Below are positions 27,748 to 35,958 of a DNA stretch of 44,038 bases, piece after piece. A program made the translations under genes and the position numbers. How positions within the stretch are numbered: the first letter of the stretch is position 1; each line of letters opens with the position of its first letter. Below the pieces are notes generated by a model. The model was not told the DNA's origin. It saw nothing but the letters and a program-made list of their open reading frames with translations, and searched no databases. This DNA is from Candidatus Gottesmanbacteria bacterium RIFCSPHIGHO2_01_FULL_46_14 (GTDB taxonomy: Bacteria; Patescibacteriota; Microgenomatia; UBA10105; UBA927): contig MFJJ01000033.1 in assembly GCA_001780895.1 (NCBI GenBank), positions 1 to 44,038 of the forward strand. The letters run 5' to 3'.

Positions 27748-29189
27748 AATTACTAATTCTTCTTATCATCTCTATCTTCGCGGTACGCTACCTTTTGTTA
27801 CCTGGATTTATTCCTACTCACGATGGAGAATATCACATCATTCGATTTTGGCAGTTTGAAAATGAGATCCGTGCCGGGGATTATTTTCCCATCTGGGCTC
27901 CGGATCTTAACTCCGGATACGGATTGCCTCTGTTTTATTATCATTACCCGATGCCAAATTATTTTGGTGTTCTATTTCACCAGTTTGGTTTTTCGTATAC
28001 GGATTCCTTCAAGCTCGTACTTGCGACATTTTATATACTAGCGGTCCTCTTTTTTTACTTGTGGTCACGCAGTTTTTGGGGCACTATTCTATTTGCCTGG
28101 ACGCCCTACTGGTTTGTTAATCTTTTTGTCCGGGGATCAATCGGCGAAGTTATGGCAAGTGCGGGTTTTGCGTTTGTCCTTTGGACAAACGCTTCTCGCC
28201 GCAATATCCTTATCTCGCTGGGTGTTGCTTTTATTATCCTCTCGCACAACATTGCTGCGATGCTATTTGTCCCTATTGTTCTTTTATTAAATTTTCGATC
28301 AACGATTGTTGGAATACTACTGGCTGCGTATTTTTGGTTACCTGCAATTTTTTCCCGAGACTTCGTTTTGGGTCTAACAAGCGTTAATCTTTATGATCAT
28401 TTTTCCGAAATTTCCCAGCTGCTCATTCCATCATGGGGAACTGGATTTTCCCAACCTGGTGCTCCGTATAATGAAATGTCCCAACAGCTCGGATTAGGTT
28501 CAATCCTCGTTGGATTTGCCACAATACCGCGGTCGTTTATTCTCGTTCTTATAGCGTTCATGACTACAGCTGGTTCTCGGTTCATATGGAACACGTTACC
28601 ATTTCTGCAATTGGTTCAATATCCGTGGAGAATTTTGATGTTAGTTCCCTTTGTCGTTGGATACCTTGCCAGAAAAATGTCTGGGCGATTTGCAATGATC
28701 GTTGCCGCCATTTCCGTTCTTGCGGCTTTGCCCTATACAAAACCAGTCGTTTATGAACCGAGGGATGATCAATATTATTTATCCCGCAGGGAATTTACCG
28801 ACGGCACCTCGTCTTTGGGTAATAGCATGTCGACAGTTTGGTCACCATGGAAACAGGAGCGTACGAAAGAAAAAATTGAGATAGTCAGTGGCGAAGGAAA
28901 ACTTGAGATGCATGAACTCCTCCCAACGCGTTTGAGTTTCGCGGTCAATGCATCAACTCCCGTCACAGTAAGGATAAATACCGTGTACTTTCCGGGATGG
29001 GAAATCCAGCAACGTGGCCATTGGAGTCCGCTCGTCCCAGATCAAAATGGTCTCATGAGCGTAGAACTTTCGGCTGGAACAAGCCAAATACGAGTCGAAC
29101 TTCATAACACAGCGCTTCGAAAGGGAGCACTCATCGTCTCTCTTATTAGCTTCATTTGGGTGCTCGGATCAGGTATACTCAAGAGATGA
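27744..29189 (+). CDS. PTPS-related-domain multi-spanning membrane protein
   Basis: 'IPTHDGEYHIIRFWQFENEIRAGDYFPIWAPDLNSGYGLPLFYYHYPMPNYF', 'YFPGWEIQQRGHWSPLVPDQNGLMSVELSAGTSQIRV'. Confidence 0.75.
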   Translation: MKLLILLIISIFAVRYLLLPGFIPTHDGEYHIIRFWQFENEIRAGDYFPIWAPDLNSGYGLPLFYYHYPMPNYFGVLFHQFGFSYTDSFKLVLATFYILAVLFFYLWSRSFWGTILFAWTPYWFVNLFVRGSIGEVMASAGFAFVLWTNASRRNILISLGVAFIILSHNIAAMLFVPIVLLLNFRSTIVGILLAAYFWLPAIFSRDFVLGLTSVNLYDHFSEISQLLIPSWGTGFSQPGAPYNEMSQQLGLGSILVGFATIPRSFILVLIAFMTTAGSRFIWNTLPFLQLVQYPWRILMLVPFVVGYLARKMSGRFAMIVAAISVLAALPYTKPVVYEPRDDQYYLSRREFTDGTSSLGNSMSTVWSPWKQERTKEKIEIVSGEGKLEMHELLPTRLSFAVNASTPVTVRINTVYFPGWEIQQRGHWSPLVPDQNGLMSVELSAGTSQIRVELHNTALRKGALIVSLISFIWVLGSGILKR

Positions 29190-30196
29190 ATATCGCCATA
29201 GATACGTCGCCACTCAATTCCGGTCATAAAGTCCGGGGAGTCGGAAAATACACAAAGCTCCTTATTGAGTCGTTAAAAAAGTACGAATCACAACATTCGT
29301 ATACTTTAATTGAACGAGGGCAAAAAGTACCCAATAATGTTGATTTAGTTCACTATCCTTATTTCGACCCATTTTTTTTGACGTTGCCCCTCATTACGGC
29401 TAAACCAACTGTGATTACAGTTCACGATCTGATACCTCTTGTATTTCCTGACAAATTTCCCAGAGGCCTCCGGGGAGAATTAAAATGGAATATTCAGCGA
29501 CTTGCTTTACGAAATGCCAAAAAAATCATTACAGATTCCCAAAATTCAAAGCGGGATATAGTAAAAATCGTTGGGACTCCCGAGCGAAAAATTTCTGTCG
29601 TTCATTTAGCTCCCGATCCGGCAATTATTGCTGGATCAGCCAAAAGTAGCAAACCAGAGCGATTCTTTATCTATGTTGGGGATCTCAATTGGAACAAAAA
29701 TATACATGGGCTATTGGAGGGTTTTTCTCGGGTACAGACTGGAATAAAATTGATGATTGTAGGTCAGGCGTTTCTTAATAAGAATCTGTCTGAAGCAATC
29801 GCCGTTCGCGAGTACGTAATAAAACTTGGTATTGATGATAGGGTTAGGTTTTTTGGTTACGTTTCAGATGAAAAACTTGGCGTGTTATATGCGTCGTCTC
29901 TGGGGTGCATGCTGCCTTCGTTTTATGAAGGATTTGGACTCCCGGTTCTTGAGGCAATGGCCTGTGGAACGCCGGTTATTGTGAGTCACGGATCCAGTCT
30001 TGATGAGATTGCGGGGCCAGCCTTCCGTGTGGATCCCGCCAATCCCGATACGATAACCGATGCATGTACAAAATTAGCCAATGTATCTCGTCAGGAGAGA
30101 AGTACTATCGTTGAAAAAGGGCGTGTTTGGTCGGCAGAATTTACCTGGGAAAAAGTTGCGCAAAATACTGTACGCGTGTATGAATCGTGTATATGA
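29186..30196 (+). CDS. GT4 (GT-B) family glycosyltransferase
   Basis: 'MNIAIDTSPLNSGHKVRGVGKYTKLLIESL...FIYVGDLNWNKNIHGLLEGF...PSFYEGFGLPVLEAMACGTPVIVS'. Confidence 0.92.
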   Translation: MNIAIDTSPLNSGHKVRGVGKYTKLLIESLKKYESQHSYTLIERGQKVPNNVDLVHYPYFDPFFLTLPLITAKPTVITVHDLIPLVFPDKFPRGLRGELKWNIQRLALRNAKKIITDSQNSKRDIVKIVGTPERKISVVHLAPDPAIIAGSAKSSKPERFFIYVGDLNWNKNIHGLLEGFSRVQTGIKLMIVGQAFLNKNLSEAIAVREYVIKLGIDDRVRFFGYVSDEKLGVLYASSLGCMLPSFYEGFGLPVLEAMACGTPVIVSHGSSLDEIAGPAFRVDPANPDTITDACTKLANVSRQERSTIVEKGRVWSAEFTWEKVAQNTVRVYESCI

Positions 30197-30879
30197 AGAA
30201 AGTTTCTATTATCATTCCGGTATACAACGAAGCTCGTACTATAGATCTCATCATACCCAAAGTGCTCGCCGCTCATATTTCGGGTTGGACAAAGGAAGTT
30301 ATCGTTATCGATGATGGGTCTACCGACGGAACTGCCGATAAACTTGGGCGTTGGAAACGACAGTGCCGAATTTTTTTTGAGAGGCCAAATAGAGGAAAGG
30401 GAGCAGCTGTTACTGTTGGGTTAAAACACGCAACGGGAGATGTGATTCTTATTCAAGACGCTGATTTAGAATATGATCCGGCAGATTACCCCAAGTTATT
30501 GTCTCCATTTGATAATGCGCATGTGAATGTTGTCTATGGTTCTCGGTTTCTTGGTCCGCACTTATCAACCATGCTTGTCTACGAATTGGGAAATAAGTTT
30601 GTTACGCTTATGACGAATATTTTATTTAATACCAATATTACAGATATGGAAACCGGATATAAGGCATTCCGCCGGAGTGTGTTGGGTGGTCTCTTGCCGC
30701 TTCGGGCAAAGCGGTTCGATTTGGAGCCAGAGTTGTCAGCAAAGTTTTTAAAACTAGGGCTTCAAATATATGAAGTCCCCATTTCGTATTTCGGTCGTAA
30801 ATTTTCAGAGGGAAAAAAACTTACGTGGCGCGATGGAGTCATTGCGCTCTGGACACTTTTGTGGCTTAGATTCTTTTAG
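30193..30879 (+). CDS. GT2 glycosyltransferase, polyprenyl-phosphate sugar synthase (DPM1-like)
   Basis: 'KKVSIIIPVYNEARTIDLIIPKVL...KEVIVIDDGSTDGTADKLG...RGKGAAVTVGLKHATGDVILIQDADLEYDPADYPKLL...MTNILFNTNITDMETGYKAFRR'. Confidence 0.9.
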   Translation: MKKVSIIIPVYNEARTIDLIIPKVLAAHISGWTKEVIVIDDGSTDGTADKLGRWKRQCRIFFERPNRGKGAAVTVGLKHATGDVILIQDADLEYDPADYPKLLSPFDNAHVNVVYGSRFLGPHLSTMLVYELGNKFVTLMTNILFNTNITDMETGYKAFRRSVLGGLLPLRAKRFDLEPELSAKFLKLGLQIYEVPISYFGRKFSEGKKLTWRDGVIALWTLLWLRFF

Positions 30880-30881
30880 TT

Positions 30882-31586
30882 ATGGACTTTACCCTTATCC
30901 TTCCTTGTTATAATGAATCAGAGCATCTGGTTGCAAGTATTGAATTTATATTCCGGGTGCTTCGCCTGAGCCGTTTTACGTATGAAGTTCTGCTTATAGA
31001 TGATGCGAGTACCGACGGAACGCAAAAAATTATCGCAAAAGTCATACGGCGATATCAAAACGTTCGAGCCTTCTATCATAAACAAAACATGGGAAGAGGT
31101 TTCACCGTTAGCGAAGGCATTCGATTAGCGCGATCGAAGATAGTTGGATATATTGATGTAGACTGTGAGGTGTCACCTGTATATATTCCATTATTTGTTG
31201 ATACAATAATGCAAAACCACGCAGATATTGTTGTTGCCCATCGCTTTTATCTTTTTCATATTAATTTTCGAAGTATTATACGAACGATCTCGAGCAGGCT
31301 TTATGCCTGGCTTGTAGATTTGTTGCTTCCCATGCCTATTGGTGATACGGAGGCTGGATATAAATTTTTTAACCGTAGGAAAATAATAGGGATTTTAGAT
31401 ATAACGGAAGATCGCCGGTGGTTTTGGGACACAGAAATTTTGGCAAGGAGTAAAGGGCGTCTTATTGTACAAGAAATACCTGTGTTCTATTCCCGAAATC
31501 TTAATAAAACGTCCACCGTACACTTGGTACGTGACAGTATAAAACATCTTGTTTCATTGATTGCCTACAGAATGAAGTTTATATGA
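30882..31586 (+). CDS. GT2 glycosyltransferase (DPM1-like)
   Basis: 'DFTLILPCYNESEHLVASIEFIFRVL...LLIDDASTDGTQKIIAKV...MGRGFTVSEGIRLARSKIVGYIDVDCEV...IGDTEAGYKFFNRR'. Confidence 0.88.
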   Translation: MDFTLILPCYNESEHLVASIEFIFRVLRLSRFTYEVLLIDDASTDGTQKIIAKVIRRYQNVRAFYHKQNMGRGFTVSEGIRLARSKIVGYIDVDCEVSPVYIPLFVDTIMQNHADIVVAHRFYLFHINFRSIIRTISSRLYAWLVDLLLPMPIGDTEAGYKFFNRRKIIGILDITEDRRWFWDTEILARSKGRLIVQEIPVFYSRNLNKTSTVHLVRDSIKHLVSLIAYRMKFI

Positions 31587-32833
31587 AAAGAATTTTTTCG
31601 TATTTCAAAAATGACCGAACGGTAAAATCAGCGACACTCATGGTCGGTGGACACGGACTGGCTAACATCGGAGCCTATTTGTATCACCTCTTTATGGGTC
31701 GCCTCCTTGTGCCGAATGACTACGGGGCACTTCAGAGTCTTATTTCGCTTTCAAATTTATTAAACGTCCCCATAGCTTCCATGAATACGGTTGTAGCCAA
31801 GTTCGTGTCGAGATATGTGGGTCGCGACGAACCGCAAAAAATCGCCTCCCTGTATTATCAGTTGAGAAAACTATTTTTTATATTTTTGATTATCGGAGGA
31901 ACGGTGTTCCTTCTTTTTTCAGATATGATCATGAATTTTCTCCATCTGGATTCGTGGGTAAATGTACTCATTTTAGATATCGCTCTTTTTTTTGGTCTTG
32001 TTAATTTTCTTAACCGGGGAGTGCTTCAGGGGTTATCGCTTTTTGTTCCTCTCACGATCACTCAGTTTATCGAAGCCTTTGGAAAATTCTTTTTTGGTGT
32101 TGTGGCGGTCGTATTGGGTTTGCGTATACCGGGGGCGTTCGGAGCATTTGTACTTGTGATGTTTATTTCCTACGCATATATGATCCGTGTTCTTCATGGA
32201 AAATTAGGTACATTCACTCCACAATCCCTGCCCCTCCGGGAAATGGGTAGATACGCAATTCCCTCTGGTCTTATGACGATTGGGATTACTGCTCTTTACA
32301 ATACAGATGTAGTGTTGGTTCGTCATTTTATGACGGGGTATGAAGCGGGCCTCTATGCTGGGCTGTCGGTTTTAGGTAAAATCATTTTTTTCGGTACGGC
32401 TCCGGTGACAACAGTTATGTTTCCGCTTGTTTCTGAAGCGCACGCGAGAGGAGAGGCATTTCATAGGATATTCCTGTTGAGTTTGTTTTTTCTTTTGGGA
32501 ATTGCAGGAACTACAACACTGATTTTTGCTTTGGTTCCGACGTTGGCTATGAAGGCGCTCATAGGAGCCCAGTATTTAGATGCAGTTCCGTATCTTACTA
32601 CATTCAGTATTTTTATATCATTATGCGCCGTTATTTATCTTTTTGTTAATTTTTTTCTTTCGATCCATAAAACGCGATCAGTGTATGTTGTGCTTCTGGC
32701 AGCATTAATTCAGGCAGTTGCAATTTGGTTTTTTCATCCCACTATATGGGCAGTTATTTCTATTTCTCTTACCGTAACCACGATATGCGCAGTTCTTTTG
32801 ACGCTTTATTATATCTATGTCGCGCGTTCCTAA
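31583..32833 (+). CDS. Oligosaccharide flippase, Wzx/PST (MATE-fold) family
   Basis: 'TLMVGGHGLANIGAYLYHLFMGRLLVPNDYGALQSLISLSNLLNVPIASMNTVVAKFVS' with ~12 hydrophobic segments. Confidence 0.85.
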   Translation: MKRIFSYFKNDRTVKSATLMVGGHGLANIGAYLYHLFMGRLLVPNDYGALQSLISLSNLLNVPIASMNTVVAKFVSRYVGRDEPQKIASLYYQLRKLFFIFLIIGGTVFLLFSDMIMNFLHLDSWVNVLILDIALFFGLVNFLNRGVLQGLSLFVPLTITQFIEAFGKFFFGVVAVVLGLRIPGAFGAFVLVMFISYAYMIRVLHGKLGTFTPQSLPLREMGRYAIPSGLMTIGITALYNTDVVLVRHFMTGYEAGLYAGLSVLGKIIFFGTAPVTTVMFPLVSEAHARGEAFHRIFLLSLFFLLGIAGTTTLIFALVPTLAMKALIGAQYLDAVPYLTTFSIFISLCAVIYLFVNFFLSIHKTRSVYVVLLAALIQAVAIWFFHPTIWAVISISLTVTTICAVLLTLYYIYVARS

Positions 32834-33623
32834 ACTATTATCGGTTATTATCCCGGCCTATCATCAGGAAAAAACAATTAAAGAGGATATCACCGAGATA
32901 CTGATTGCACTTTCCCATTTGGAGGATATTTCTTTTGAAATAATTGTGGTTGTTGATGGAATGATGCAGGATAAAACATTTGAAAGAGCAAAAGAAATCC
33001 GTAAGGAAAACCTTCGGATCGTGGGATATGAGCACAATCGTGGCAAAGGATACGCGGTTCGGTATGGGATGGCACGGAGTAAAGGTGACCTTATCGCGTT
33101 TATCGATGCAGGAAGCGACATTAAGCCCGAGGGGATTTCAATGATGATATCTCATTTTCGGTGGTATAACGCTGACATTGTTATTGGAAGCAAGCGTCAT
33201 CCCGTGTCTAAGGTAAACTATCCTTGGTACAGGAAAATTATTTCTTTTGTGTATCAGTTGATTGTAAAGGTCCTCTTTGGTCTATCGATTCGTGATTCTC
33301 AAGTCGGTCTTAAGTTATTTCGAAGACAAGTTCTTGAGGATGTATTACCGAGACTCCTCGTGAAACGATTTGCTTTTGACATCGAAATGCTAGCAGTAGC
33401 TCGTTCACTTGGATATTCAAGGATTTTTGAAGCTCCTGTTGAGTTGGATTTTTCAGCACAGAGTTCCCTAACGTCAGTTAAACTATGGCGAGAAATTGCA
33501 AGTGTCCTGTGGGATACGGTTGCAGTGTTTTACCGTCTCCGAATTTTACGATATTACGATGCGACCAACAAAAGACGGTGGCGATATGATCCAGAACTTA
33601 ATTTCCGTATAAACTTGCCATAA
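32817..33623 (+). CDS. GT2 glycosyltransferase (DPM1-like)
   Basis: 'KLLSVIIPAYHQEKTIKEDITEIL...EIIVVVDGMMQDKTFERAKEI...NRGKGYAVRYGMARSKGDLIAFIDAGSDIKPEGISMM...IRDSQVGLKLFRR'. Confidence 0.88.
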   Translation: MSRVPKLLSVIIPAYHQEKTIKEDITEILIALSHLEDISFEIIVVVDGMMQDKTFERAKEIRKENLRIVGYEHNRGKGYAVRYGMARSKGDLIAFIDAGSDIKPEGISMMISHFRWYNADIVIGSKRHPVSKVNYPWYRKIISFVYQLIVKVLFGLSIRDSQVGLKLFRRQVLEDVLPRLLVKRFAFDIEMLAVARSLGYSRIFEAPVELDFSAQSSLTSVKLWREIASVLWDTVAVFYRLRILRYYDATNKRRWRYDPELNFRINLP

Positions 33624-34735
33624 TGAGAATTCTTATCCTCAATTGGCGTGATATTAATAATCCCGAGCATGGTGGGGCGGAGATTCTTACTCATGAAATA
33701 GCAAAGCGCTGGGTTGTTTGGGGACACGAAGTGACGCAGTTTTCGTCTTTCTTTGCAGGAGGGGTAAAGACAGAAAATCTTGACGGTGTACACGTAATAC
33801 GCCGGGGATCGAGCATGATCCGTTCATTTCATGTTCCTGTGCACGTCGCTGCATGGTATTGGTACCGTTTGCATAGCCGTGAATTTGATGTTGTAATCGA
33901 CGAAATTCACGGTATACCTTTTTTTTCGACTCTCTATGTGCGCCAGCCCGTGATTGCACTTATTTGTGAAGTTGCAGGCGACCTTTGGAATATTACTTTT
34001 TCCTGGCCCCTGAATCTCATAGGTGCCTTCATTGAACGCAATTATTTTCGTTACTATCAAACCACCCCGTTTATGACAATCTCGAAATCTTCAAAAAATG
34101 AACTCGTACAAAGAGGCGTTCGTGAGTCCCGCATAACGGTGCTTCCTATGGGGGTTACCGTTCCTCCGTTTGCAGGGCAAAAAAGAAAAGAGGAAGTCCC
34201 CACGCTTATATATGTGGGAAGATTGACTAAGGCAAAAGGAATTGAAGATGCAATAAACGTAGCTGGTCGCCTTAAAAATTCTCTCCCAAACATAAAACTT
34301 TGGGTTGTAGGTTCCGGAGATTCCGATTATATGTCGACGCTGACTAAGAAGATAAAATCGCAAGGCCTTTGGCCCAATATCCAGTTATTCGGATATATAA
34401 GCGAACATAAAAAGTATGATTTAATGGCTAGCGCTCATATTTTGATCGCCCCTTCGAGTAAAGAAGGATGGGGACTAACGCCAATTGAGGCAGGCTGTGT
34501 CGGAACACCATCCGTTGCATATAATGTTGATGGACTCAGGGACTCTGTGCTTCACAACAAAACCGGGCTTCTCACAGTGCCTTCGGTTTCTTCCATGGAG
34601 CAGGGAGTACGGAAGCTATTGGGTGACCAAATTTTATATAAAAAGTTAATGACTGGTGGGCAAATGCGTGCAAAAGAGTATTCCTGGGACAATACAGCCA
34701 AAGTTGCCATCGATGTTCTTACAAGGGTTGCATGA
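33623..34735 (+). CDS. GT4 (GT-B) family glycosyltransferase
   Basis: 'MRILILNWRDINNPEHGGAEILTHEIAKRW...LIYVGRLTKAKGIEDAINVAGRL...PSSKEGWGLTPIEAGCVGTPSVAYNVDGLRDSV'. Confidence 0.92.
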   Translation: MRILILNWRDINNPEHGGAEILTHEIAKRWVVWGHEVTQFSSFFAGGVKTENLDGVHVIRRGSSMIRSFHVPVHVAAWYWYRLHSREFDVVIDEIHGIPFFSTLYVRQPVIALICEVAGDLWNITFSWPLNLIGAFIERNYFRYYQTTPFMTISKSSKNELVQRGVRESRITVLPMGVTVPPFAGQKRKEEVPTLIYVGRLTKAKGIEDAINVAGRLKNSLPNIKLWVVGSGDSDYMSTLTKKIKSQGLWPNIQLFGYISEHKKYDLMASAHILIAPSSKEGWGLTPIEAGCVGTPSVAYNVDGLRDSVLHNKTGLLTVPSVSSMEQGVRKLLGDQILYKKLMTGGQMRAKEYSWDNTAKVAIDVLTRVA

Positions 34736-35958
34736 AGGTTTTATTTATTACCTCCACATTTCCAAGAAGCGATTCTGATACACAGGTCCCGTGGTTATCT
34801 CATCTTATCTTGGAGCTTTGCAAACGAGGAATTGCCCCTCTGGTGTTTGCGCCATCGTACAAAGGTCTCCCGTCACACACCTATCGTGGCATTCCCGTCG
34901 TTCGTTTTCGCTACGCTCCGGCGCCCCTTGAGATACTCACCCACGAGGAAGGTGCGGTGTTTAAACTTCGGCAGCGTCCGTGGTTATCTGTGCTTTCCAT
35001 TTTTTACCTTTGCGCGGGACTTATGGGGCTAATTAGGCTGCGGAAAAAACAATTTGATATTGTCCATGTGCAATGGCCATTTCCCAATGGCATTCTTGGA
35101 CTTTTTGCTAAGTTGGTTTTTGGCGCAAAACTTATTCTTACATTCCATGGGGCGGAGTTTACCCTGATTCGGAAAGTTCCACTGGGAAATTCGATTCTGC
35201 GATATATACTCTCCAAAGCCGATCAGGTAATTGCCAACTCCACCTTTACGCGCGACTTAATTCATCAAATTTTGAGGATTCCGGTATATATTATCCCTTT
35301 CGCATCTACTGTTTCGGTTGGCCAAAGAGCAACGTTCAAACGAATTTTATCCAAGAAAACATTCAACATACTTTTCGTTGGTCGACTCATTGAGCGAAAG
35401 GGCGTGCAATACCTCATTTGGGCATTTGAACGCCTCCACAAAAAAAATAGTAACGTCAGACTGGATGTAGTCGGAAATGGCCCGTTACTAACCCAGATCA
35501 AAGAGCAAGTGGATGCATGCGGATTGCATGGGGTAGTCAGGCTATATGAGAATATTGGCGAGAAGGAGTTGGTCCGATTTTACCAAAAGAGCGACCTATT
35601 TGTTCTTCCCTCCATTGTCGACCGGTGGAAGGACACGGAAGGGCTTGGCGTCGTCCTTATTGAAGCCATGAGTTTCGGTATACCAGTCATAGCTTCCAAT
35701 GTGGGAGGAATACCCAGCGTGGTGAAGCATTATGAAAATGGATTATTAGTTCCGCAAAAAGATCCAGTAGCACTTGCCAATGCAATCGACGAACTTATTC
35801 GCAACCCAAACCTTGCGAAGAGATTGGGGGAAAATGGCGTATCTTTTGTGAGAAAAAATTATAACTGGGAGTCGATAGTGGGCAAAACTATCCGTCTTTA
35901 TAACAATCCGTACGATAATATTACAGGAAGCTATGGTAAAAGGCGTCGCGCCACTTAA
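34732..35958 (+). CDS. GT4 (GT-B) family glycosyltransferase
   Basis: 'ILFVGRLIERKGVQYLIWAFERLHKKNSNVRLDVVGNGPLLTQIKE...EGLGVVLIEAMSFGIPVIASNVGGIPSVV'. Confidence 0.92.
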   Translation: MKVLFITSTFPRSDSDTQVPWLSHLILELCKRGIAPLVFAPSYKGLPSHTYRGIPVVRFRYAPAPLEILTHEEGAVFKLRQRPWLSVLSIFYLCAGLMGLIRLRKKQFDIVHVQWPFPNGILGLFAKLVFGAKLILTFHGAEFTLIRKVPLGNSILRYILSKADQVIANSTFTRDLIHQILRIPVYIIPFASTVSVGQRATFKRILSKKTFNILFVGRLIERKGVQYLIWAFERLHKKNSNVRLDVVGNGPLLTQIKEQVDACGLHGVVRLYENIGEKELVRFYQKSDLFVLPSIVDRWKDTEGLGVVLIEAMSFGIPVIASNVGGIPSVVKHYENGLLVPQKDPVALANAIDELIRNPNLAKRLGENGVSFVRKNYNWESIVGKTIRLYNNPYDNITGSYGKRRRAT

